Shown here piece after piece: positions 1-6,172 of a DNA stretch of 12,675 nt. Below the pieces are notes generated by a model. The model saw only the letters and a program-made list of their open reading frames with translations, did no database searches and was not told the DNA's origin. This DNA is from CAZXNF01 sp050741255. GTDB taxonomy: Bacteria; Pseudomonadota; Gammaproteobacteria; Burkholderiales; SG8-41. Position 1 is the stretch's first letter, and every line of letters starts with the position of its first letter. The translations under genes and the position numbers were made by a program. Location: contig JBOIEQ010000120.1 of the NCBI GenBank assembly GCA_050741255.1, forward strand, positions 1 to 12,675, written 5' to 3'.

Positions 1-945
1 AAAAACGTGCTGGGGTTGAACGGCAGCACGCTGAACGTAGACGCGGGCTACGTGGTGAACGACGGCAACGGTGGCGGCAACTACAGCGTGACGCTCAACA
101 GCGCGCTGGGCACGATCACGCCGGCGCCACTCGGGGTGACACTTGTCGGGCCGGTGACCAAAACGTATGACGGAACGACCAGTGCAGTGCTCGCGCCGCC
201 CAATTTCACGCTCAGCGGATTGGTCGGTGGCGAATCGGCAAGCGTGACGCAGACCGTGGGGGTTTATGCGACGCCGAACGCTGGCGCAGGCATCAACGTC
301 AGCACCACGCTCGCCGGCGGGGATTTCAGCGCGGGCGGCGGCACATTGCTCTCGAACTATGTGCTGCCCACGGGGCCGCTCAACGCCAATGTGGGTACGA
401 TCAATCCGGCGGCGCTGTCGATCCGTGCCGATGATAAAACCCGCGCGGTCGGCAATCCGAATCCACCGCTGACCGCAACTTACAGCGGCTTCGTGAATGG
501 CGAAACACCGGTAGTCCTGGGAGGGGTGCTGGTGATTACGACCCCGGCGACCATCGCTTCACCCGCGGGCGCCTATCCGATCATTCCGTCGGGCCAGACT
601 TCCACCAACTACACGATCACCTACGTGAACGGCGTAATGACCGTCACCTCGCCGGCTTCGGTCAATCTCTACAACCTGCTGTTCACGCAGTACGCCAGCG
701 TGCCGCGATCGCCCAATGGCACGGTGGCGAGCACGCTGTGCACGGGCAGCGCCGGCGTGTCGATTCCCCCGGCGCCGGGCATCGCGGCCGGCATGTCGGG
801 CGCAGCCGACTGCGACGAGAGCGGCGCCGAGGGTGCCGGTACTGCACGCGCGCCCGCCGGGCCGCAGCGGGACGCGGGACGGCGGCCGGTTCCGCTGTCA
901 CTTGCGCCAGAACGCGGGCGTCAGGACGACGAACAGGGTGAATAG
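1..945 (+). CDS. C-terminal end of a large MBG/YDG-repeat exported adhesin-like protein (5' end outside window)
   Basis: The frame is open from base 1 and stops at TAG 943-945, so only the last 314 residues are present. The GTG at 7 is just an internal valine. The sequence is Gly/Ala/Ser/Thr/Asn-rich and beta-repeat-like. Counting from base 1, residues 1-45 end one repeat. Residues 46-137 form a YDG-type repeat with the TYDGTT signature at 55-60. Residues 138-217 match an MBG-type repeat (IRADDKTRAVGNPNPPLTA...YSGF...NYTITYVNG). The linkers GTITPA (37-42) and GTINPA (132-137) mark repeat boundaries. Such repeats occur in very large secreted, filamentous-haemagglutinin-like surface proteins; secretion route and ligand cannot be read here. 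The tail (218-314) leaves the repeat pattern, carries the only two cysteines (C247, C271), and becomes Pro/Arg-rich. It overlaps the 3' end of trkH. Base composition looks less GC-rich than the housekeeping genes. Confident as an MBG/YDG repeat protein; the adhesin role is inferred. Confidence 0.8.
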   Translation, partial: KNVLGLNGSTLNVDAGYVVNDGNGGGNYSVTLNSALGTITPAPLGVTLVGPVTKTYDGTTSAVLAPPNFTLSGLVGGESASVTQTVGVYATPNAGAGINVSTTLAGGDFSAGGGTLLSNYVLPTGPLNANVGTINPAALSIRADDKTRAVGNPNPPLTATYSGFVNGETPVVLGGVLVITTPATIASPAGAYPIIPSGQTSTNYTITYVNGVMTVTSPASVNLYNLLFTQYASVPRSPNGTVASTLCTGSAGVSIPPAPGIAAGMSGAADCDESGAEGAGTARAPAGPQRDAGRRPVPLSLAPERGRQDDEQGE

Positions 946-2355
946 TTCGAGCCGGCCGGCCAGCATGGCGACCGTGCACACCCAGGTCTGGAAATCGGTC
1001 AGCGATGCGTAAGTGGTTGCGGGACCGACTTCGTTCAGACCGGGGCCCGTGTTGTTGAGGGTGGCGATGATCGCGGAGAAGGCGGTGACGGCGTCGAGTC
1101 CGGAGGCCATCAGCAGGAAGGTCATGACGATGATGCACGCGCCGTACAGCGACATGAAGGCGAGCACCGCGTAGACGATCTGGTTGGGCACCACCGCGCC
1201 GCCGAGCTTCACCGGCACCTGCGCCTGCGGGTGCAGCAGGCGCGTCATTTCCCGCAGACCCTGCCGGACCAGCAGTTCGGCCCGCACCATCTTGATCCCG
1301 CCGCCGGTCGACCCCGAGCTCGAGGCGAAGCAGCACAACAGCAGCATCAGCATGGGCGCGAAGATCGGCCACTGGTTGTAATCGGTGTTGGCGAAGCCGG
1401 TGGTGGTGGCGATCGAAACGGTATTGAACGCCGCATAGCGCAGCGCGGTCCAGAAATCCGGATAAATCCCCTTGGCCAGCAGGAACAGCGCGATCGCCAG
1501 GCTGCCGCCGAGCGCGACCAGCACGAACATGCCCGCTTCGGGGTCGGCGCGGTAGGCGCGGGGACTCTTCTCGCGCCAGGCCGTGAAGTGGGTGGCGAAG
1601 TTCATGCCGGCCACCAGCATGAAGGCGATGGTGACGATTTCGATCGCGACCGAATTGAACTCACCGAAGCTCGCGTCGTGGGTGGAGAAGCCGCCCAGCC
1701 CCATGGTCGTGAAGGCATGGCAGATCGCGTCGAACCACGCCATTCCGGCCAGCCGGTAGGCCAGCAGGCAGGCCGCCGAAATGCCGAAGTAGATGAGCCA
1801 CAGACCCTTCGCCGTCTGCGCGATGCGCGGGGTGAGCTTGGTGTCCTTCATGGGGCCCGGCGTTTCCGCCTTGTAGATCTGCATGCCGCCGACGCCCAGC
1901 ATGGGCAGAATCGCCACCGCCAGCACGATCAGTCCCATGCCACCCAGCCAGACGAGCTCGCAGCGCCAGAAGTTGATCGACTGGGGCAGGCTGTCGAGCC
2001 CGGACAGTATTGTCGCGCCGGTGGTGGTGATCCCGGATACGGCCTCGAAGTAGGCGTCGGTGAACGACAACTGCGGCAGGTACAGCAGCAGCGGCAGGGT
2101 GGCGAAGACCGGCAGCACCGTCCACACCAGCGTGACCAGCAGGAAGCCGTCGCGCGGCATCAGTTCGCGCTTGTGGCGGCGCGTCGTCACGTAGACGACC
2201 AGGCCCGTGCACAGGGTGAAGGCGCAGGCTTCGAGGTAAATCTCCTCGGCGCCGTCATGGTAGAACCAGGACACCGCCACGGGCGCCAGCATCGTCACGC
2301 TGAAGATCATCACGATCAGCGCGAGCGGGTGAATGACGGCGAGGATGCGGAACAT
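898..2355 (-). CDS. trkH: Trk system potassium uptake protein TrkH
   Basis: TrkH is the inner-membrane, K+-translocating subunit of the Trk system and works with the cytoplasmic NAD-binding regulator TrkA. The 485-residue product matches the usual length of about 480. It is strongly hydrophobic, with many membrane segments. The four selectivity-filter loops of the SKT (Trk/Ktr/HKT) family are visible: TTTGAT (110-115), TTMGLGGFST (216-225), TTTGFANTD (317-325) and NTGPGLNEVGP (435-445). The GSTGGGIKMVR signature lies at 348-358. The filter glycines are intact, so the protein looks functional. The start is ATG at 2353-2355. I see no convincing Shine-Dalgarno before it, and the 44-base gap after trkA suggests cotranscription from trkA. 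The stop lies inside the end of the convergent adhesin gene. Very confident in identity. Confidence 0.97.
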   Translation of the reverse strand: MFRILAVIHPLALIVMIFSVTMLAPVAVSWFYHDGAEEIYLEACAFTLCTGLVVYVTTRRHKRELMPRDGFLLVTLVWTVLPVFATLPLLLYLPQLSFTDAYFEAVSGITTTGATILSGLDSLPQSINFWRCELVWLGGMGLIVLAVAILPMLGVGGMQIYKAETPGPMKDTKLTPRIAQTAKGLWLIYFGISAACLLAYRLAGMAWFDAICHAFTTMGLGGFSTHDASFGEFNSVAIEIVTIAFMLVAGMNFATHFTAWREKSPRAYRADPEAGMFVLVALGGSLAIALFLLAKGIYPDFWTALRYAAFNTVSIATTTGFANTDYNQWPIFAPMLMLLLCCFASSSGSTGGGIKMVRAELLVRQGLREMTRLLHPQAQVPVKLGGAVVPNQIVYAVLAFMSLYGACIIVMTFLLMASGLDAVTAFSAIIATLNNTGPGLNEVGPATTYASLTDFQTWVCTVAMLAGRLELFTLFVVLTPAFWRK

Positions 2356-2399
2356 GTCGGAACGGGAAAGAAGGTGCGCGGCGGCGGCCGGCGCGGCTC

Positions 2400-3833
2400 T
2401 TAGAAGAAGCCGAGTCCCACCTGGAACAGTTTTTCGACCTTCGAGACCAGATGCTTGCTGGTCGCGAACACGATCACATGATCCTCGGCCTCGATCAGGG
2501 TGTCATGGTGGGCGATCAGCACCTGGTAATCGTATTCCTGGGGGTCGGCGGTGGCCGCATCCATGCCGGCACCCGGTTTGCGCGCACGGCGTCGCACGAG
2601 GGCGCCGACGGTCACCCCCTTGGGCAGGTCCAGTTCCTCGACCCGCCGGCCCACCACGCGCGAGGACTTGCGGTCGCCGTGGGCGATCAGTTCCAGCGCC
2701 TCCGCCGCCCCGCGCCGCAGGCTGTGCACGGCCTCGCAGTCGCCGCGCCGCACGTGCGCGAGCAGCGTGCCGATGGTCGCCTGCGCCGGCGAGATGGCGA
2801 TGTCGATCTGACCGGCCTGCAGCAGGTTCACGTACGAGGAGCGGTTGATGAGCGCGATCACCTTGCGCGCGCCCAGCCGCTTGGCGAGCAGCGCCGACAT
2901 GATGTTGTTCTCGTCGTCGTTGGTGAGTGCGCAGTAGACGTCCATCTCGGACACGTTTTCCTGCTCGAGCAGTTCCTCGTCGGTGACGTCGCCCGTCAGC
3001 ACCAGCGCGCGGTCGAGCTCGCCGGCCAGCCGCTCCGCGCCGGCCTTGCTGTATTCGATGATCTTGACCTCGTAGTTTTTCTCCAGCGCGCGCGCGAGCC
3101 GGCGGCCGATGTTGCCCCCCCCGCCGATCATCACGCGCTTCACCGGTTTGTCCATGCGCCGCAGCTCGCGCATGACGGCGCGGATGTTTTCGGTCGCGGC
3201 AATGAAGAACACCTCGTCGCCCGCTTCGATCACCGTGCTGCCCTCCGGCGGCACCGGGCTGTCGTGCCGGAAGATCGCGGCCACCCGCGTGTCGATCTGC
3301 GGCATGTGCTGGCGCAGGTAGCCGAGCTCGTGGCCGACCAGCGGGCCGCCGTGAAAGGCGCGGGTCGCCACCAGGCTCACGCGGCCCTGGGCGAACTCGA
3401 GCACCTGCAGGGACTCCGGAAACTCGATCAGCTTGACGATGTTGTCGGTGAGGATCTGCTCCGGGCAGATCGCGAGGTCCACCGCGAACTTGTCGGCGGC
3501 GAAGATCTCCGGGTGCGACAGGTAGTCCGCCGCCCGGATGCGCGCGATCTTGGTCGGGATGTTGAACATCGTCGCCGCCAGCTTGCAGGCGACCATGTTG
3601 GTTTCGTCGCTCTGGGTGACGGCCAGCAGGATGTCGGCGTCCCGCGCGCCCGCGCGCTCGAGCACGGCGGGGTGTGCGGCGTTGCCGGTCACCGTGCGCA
3701 GGTCGAAGCGGTCCTGCAGCAGCTTCAGCCGTGCGGCATCGGTGTCGATGATGGTGATGTCGTTGGCTTCCGAACAGAGATTTTCGGCGACGCTCGAGCC
3801 GACCTGGCCCGCACCGAGGATGAGGATTTTCAC
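2400..3833 (-). CDS. trkA: Trk system potassium transport regulatory protein TrkA
   Basis: TrkA is the peripheral, nucleotide-binding gating subunit of the Trk K+ transporter. I chose GTG 3833, giving 477 residues, because the product then begins MKILILGAGQVG, the usual N-terminus. A GTG at 3890 would add 19 Pro-rich residues. The protein is a tandem duplication: RCK_N with the Rossmann motif GAGQVG (7-12) and acidic D31, an RCK_C near 140-220, a second RCK_N with GGGGNIG (237-243) and E260, and a final RCK_C near 375-470. Escherichia coli TrkA is 458 residues; most of the extra length here is an Ala/Pro/Arg-rich insert near 413-437 inside the last RCK_C. trkH follows 44 bases downstream, as expected for a Trk operon. 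A candidate promoter lies at 3912-3920. Very confident in identity; the start is likely but not proven. Confidence 0.95.
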   Translation of the reverse strand: MKILILGAGQVGSSVAENLCSEANDITIIDTDAARLKLLQDRFDLRTVTGNAAHPAVLERAGARDADILLAVTQSDETNMVACKLAATMFNIPTKIARIRAADYLSHPEIFAADKFAVDLAICPEQILTDNIVKLIEFPESLQVLEFAQGRVSLVATRAFHGGPLVGHELGYLRQHMPQIDTRVAAIFRHDSPVPPEGSTVIEAGDEVFFIAATENIRAVMRELRRMDKPVKRVMIGGGGNIGRRLARALEKNYEVKIIEYSKAGAERLAGELDRALVLTGDVTDEELLEQENVSEMDVYCALTNDDENNIMSALLAKRLGARKVIALINRSSYVNLLQAGQIDIAISPAQATIGTLLAHVRRGDCEAVHSLRRGAAEALELIAHGDRKSSRVVGRRVEELDLPKGVTVGALVRRRARKPGAGMDAATADPQEYDYQVLIAHHDTLIEAEDHVIVFATSKHLVSKVEKLFQVGLGFF

Positions 3834-3911
3834 GGCGGATCTCTGGGGTTGCGGGCGGGGAGCATGGCCTGGGACCGGCGCGGGCGTCACGCGGAACGGG
3901 CCTGTGCGAAA

Positions 3912-3920
3912 ATTCTAGCA
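3912..3920 (-). promoter_or_regulatory. Candidate extended -10 element for trkA-trkH
   Basis: On the minus strand this reads TGCTAGAAT, matching a TGn-extended -10 with five of six TATAAT positions. No good -35 is seen 16-18 bases upstream, which extended -10 promoters can tolerate. Transcription would start near 3905, giving a leader of about 70 bases before GTG 3833. The element overlaps the ATG assigned to divergent rsmE. Inference from sequence only. Confidence 0.4.
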
Positions 3921-4717
3921 TGCGCGCCCGCCGCCCTTCCCGCCATCCGGATGATCGCGCGCCACCCGTGCGCGAGTCTTCCGCGCCGGCGCCCCGCATT
4001 TACCTCGGTGACCCGCTTGCGACCGGCGCAACGGTCGCATTGCCTGCCGCCGCTGCGCATCACGTGGCCCGGGTGCTGCGTCTGCAGGTGGGCGCGGCGC
4101 TGGTCTTGTTCGACGGCCGCGGCGGCGAGTATGCCGCTGTCGTGAGCCGGCTCGCCGGCGGGGTGGTCGATGTCCTGGTGGGCGCGCACCGCGCGGTAGA
4201 GCGCGAAGCACCCGTGCGGGTAACCCTGGCGCAGGGGATATCCAGCGGGGAGCGCATGGATTACACCCTGCAGAAGGCGGTCGAACTGGGGGTGGCCGCG
4301 ATCCAGCCGCTGGCGACCGCGCGCAGCGTGGTGCGGCTCGCCGGCGAGCGCGCCGAGCGGCGCCTCGAGCACTGGCGGCAGATCGTGGCCGGGGCCTGCG
4401 AGCAAAGCGGACGCAATGCCGTGCCGGTGGTGGCGCCGATCGCGACCCCGTCCGCCTGGCTGGCGGCATTGGCTCCGGAGGCCGGCACGCTCCGCCTGAC
4501 CCTTGCCCCCGACGCCGCGCGCCGGTGGTCGGAACTGGACCCCGCGGAACGGGTGGTGCTGGCGGTCGGGCCGGAAGGCGGCTTCGACCCCGGAGAAAGG
4601 GACCTGCTCGCGCAGACGGGCTTCGAGGCCGTGCGGCTCGGTCCGCGCGTGCTGCGCACGGAGACCGCGGCGCTGGCGGCGCTGGCGGCGATCCACGCCC
4701 GCTGGGGCGATTTCTAG
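3920..4717 (+). CDS. rsmE: 16S rRNA (uracil(1498)-N(3))-methyltransferase RsmE
   Basis: RsmE is a SAM-dependent SPOUT-class enzyme that methylates N3 of U1498 in 16S rRNA on assembled 30S subunits. From ATG 3920 it is 265 residues; the family is usually near 245. The PUA-like N-terminal domain starts around RIYLGDPL (26-33). The SPOUT domain shows YTLQKAVELG (115-124), EQSGRN (161-166), the SAM-loop motif GPEGGF (217-222) and LGPRVLRTETA (240-250), all characteristic of RsmE. The first roughly 20 residues are Arg/Pro-rich and not part of the usual fold. An in-frame GTG at 3968 would give 249 residues and fits the family better. Neither start has a Shine-Dalgarno. It is divergent from trkA, and argA follows 89 bases downstream. 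Identity is firm; the start is uncertain. Confidence 0.94.
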   Translation: MRARRPSRHPDDRAPPVRESSAPAPRIYLGDPLATGATVALPAAAAHHVARVLRLQVGAALVLFDGRGGEYAAVVSRLAGGVVDVLVGAHRAVEREAPVRVTLAQGISSGERMDYTLQKAVELGVAAIQPLATARSVVRLAGERAERRLEHWRQIVAGACEQSGRNAVPVVAPIATPSAWLAALAPEAGTLRLTLAPDAARRWSELDPAERVVLAVGPEGGFDPGERDLLAQTGFEAVRLGPRVLRTETAALAALAAIHARWGDF

Positions 4718-4752
4718 GGCCCCCGCGCGTTCCGCCCCGGGCGAATCTCGCC

Positions 4753-4758
4753 TATCAT
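4753..4758 (+). promoter_or_regulatory. Possible -10 box upstream of argA
   Basis: TATCAT lies about 48 bases before the argA ATG, in the 89-base rsmE-argA gap. It matches TATAAT at five of six positions, but the region 17 bases upstream (TTCCGC) is a poor -35. No terminator-like hairpin with a T-run is visible in the gap, so readthrough from rsmE is equally possible. Confidence 0.2.
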
Positions 4759-4806
4759 TGCCGCCGGCTACTTTCCTCACCCGAGCACAACGAGACGCCG
4801 ACGACA

Positions 4807-6129
4807 ATGGCGCGCCTGTCCCCCGATACCTTCGTCCAGTGGTGCCGCGCCGCGGCCCCCTACATCCACGCCTTCCGCGGGCGCACCTTCGTGGTCGCCT
4901 TCGGCGGCGACGTGGTGGCCAACGGGCCCTTCGTTACCCTCTCCCATGACCTGGGCCTGCTGGCGAGTCTGGGCGTGCGGCTCGTGCTGGTCCACGGCGC
5001 CCGCCCTCAGATCGATGCGCGGCTGAAGCAGCTGAAGCACCGCACGCGCAGCGTGCGCGGCCTGCGCGTGACGGACAACGTGGCGCTGGCCTGCGCGAAG
5101 GAGGCCAGCGGGCGCCTTGCCATCGAAATCGAGGCCTTGCTCTCCATGGAGCTCGCCAACTCGCCGATGGCCAACGCCGACATCCGCGTGGCGCAGGGCA
5201 ACTTCGTCACCGCCAAGCCGATGGGCGTGGTGGACGGCACCGACCTGCAGCACACCGGCGAGGTGCGCAAGATCGACGCGCCCGCGATCCGGCGCCGCCT
5301 GGACGATGGTGAAGTGGTGCTGCTGTCGCCGCTCGGTTATTCGCCGACCGGCGAGATCTTCAACGTGGCGCTGGAGGACGTGGCGTCGATGACGGCCGTG
5401 GCCCTGCAGGCGGACAAGCTGGTGTTCCTGATGGACACCTCCGGCGTCACGGCCGGCAAGCGCAAGGAGTTCAAGCGCGAGCTGACCTGTACCGAGGCCG
5501 AGCGCCTGCTGACCCGCGACCGTGACCTGACCTCGGATGTCACCGCGTACCTGCCCAAGGCGGTGCTGGCCTGCCGCCACGGCGTCAAGCGCGCGCACCT
5601 GGTGTCGGGCCGCACCGACGGCGCGCTGCTGCTGGAACTGTTCACCCGCCGCGGCGTGGGCACCATGCTCACGCAGGACCCGCTGGAGAAAGTGCGCGCG
5701 GCGAAGATCGAGGACATCGGCGGCATCCTGCGCCTGATCGAGCCGCTGGAATCCGACGGCACGCTGGTCAAGCGCTCACGTGAGTTGCTCGAGCGCGAGG
5801 TCGAACGCTTCATCGTGCTCGAGCATGACCGGCTGCTGGTGGGCTGCGTCGCGCTCTACCCCTTCGAGGGGACGAACGTGGCCGAGCTGGCCTGCCTCGC
5901 GGTGCATCCGGACTTCCGCGGCGGCGGCGGCGGCGAACGCCTGGTGCAGGCGATCGAGGCGCGGGCGCGGCGCTACCGCATCAAGCAGCTCTTCGTGCTG
6001 ACGACCCGCGCGGAGCAATGGTTCGTCGAGCGTGGCTTCGAGGAAACCGGGCCGTCGGCGTTGCCGCAGAAGAAGCAGCAGCTCTACAACTACCAGCGCA
6101 ACTCCGTCGTGCTGATCAAGCGTCTGTAA
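4807..6129 (+). CDS. argA: Amino-acid N-acetyltransferase (N-acetylglutamate synthase) ArgA
   Basis: ArgA transfers the acetyl group of acetyl-CoA to L-glutamate, the first committed step of arginine synthesis, in the cytoplasm. From ATG 4807 it has 440 residues, close to the Escherichia coli enzyme (443). The N-terminal amino-acid-kinase-like domain (about 1-285) shows LVHGARPQID (60-69), the arginine-sensing fold typical of classical ArgA. The C-terminal GNAT domain (about 295-440) shows LACLAVHPDFRGGGGGERL (361-379), the acetyl-CoA binding region, and the conserved end FVLTTRAEQWFVERGF...KKQQLYNYQRNSVVL. The frame stays open upstream of 4807, but the family N-terminus begins here. Only a weak GAG precedes the start. 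Feedback inhibition by arginine is expected from the family and not shown by sequence. The next gene starts 43 bases after its stop, so cotranscription is plausible. Confidence 0.97.
   Translation: MARLSPDTFVQWCRAAAPYIHAFRGRTFVVAFGGDVVANGPFVTLSHDLGLLASLGVRLVLVHGARPQIDARLKQLKHRTRSVRGLRVTDNVALACAKEASGRLAIEIEALLSMELANSPMANADIRVAQGNFVTAKPMGVVDGTDLQHTGEVRKIDAPAIRRRLDDGEVVLLSPLGYSPTGEIFNVALEDVASMTAVALQADKLVFLMDTSGVTAGKRKEFKRELTCTEAERLLTRDRDLTSDVTAYLPKAVLACRHGVKRAHLVSGRTDGALLLELFTRRGVGTMLTQDPLEKVRAAKIEDIGGILRLIEPLESDGTLVKRSRELLEREVERFIVLEHDRLLVGCVALYPFEGTNVAELACLAVHPDFRGGGGGERLVQAIEARARRYRIKQLFVLTTRAEQWFVERGFEETGPSALPQKKQQLYNYQRNSVVLIKRL
5920..5934 (+). repeat. Five tandem GGC codons in the ArgA acetyl-CoA loop
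   Basis: Five consecutive GGC codons encode G372-G376, directly after R371 in the GNAT acetyl-CoA-binding loop. The corresponding Escherichia coli segment is, from memory, Ser/Arg-rich rather than all glycine. It is a short trinucleotide run; slippage would change glycine number in frame. Confidence 0.6.
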
Positions 6130-6172
6130 CCGTCCAGCACCCTCCGCCGGCCTGTTGTCCACCGCCCGCCGC

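Noticed and set aside
951..960. GCCGGCCGGC palindrome as a terminator between the adhesin and trkH
   Set aside because: It lies inside trkH coding sequence, is short and has no T-run on either strand.
3834..3890. Longer TrkA from GTG 3890
   Set aside because: The 19 added residues are Pro-rich and lie before the Rossmann strand that normally starts the protein; GTG 3833 gives the family N-terminus.
2451..4145. A 564-residue plus-strand frame opposite trkA and running into rsmE
   Set aside because: Antisense to TrkA for most of its length, His/Val/Arg-rich, no domains; the TrkA frame is certain.
4525..4806. Upstream extension of the argA frame by 94 codons
   Set aside because: It overlaps the end of rsmE, encodes Gly/Arg-rich nonsense, and ArgA homologues begin at the ATG at 4807 with a matching total length.
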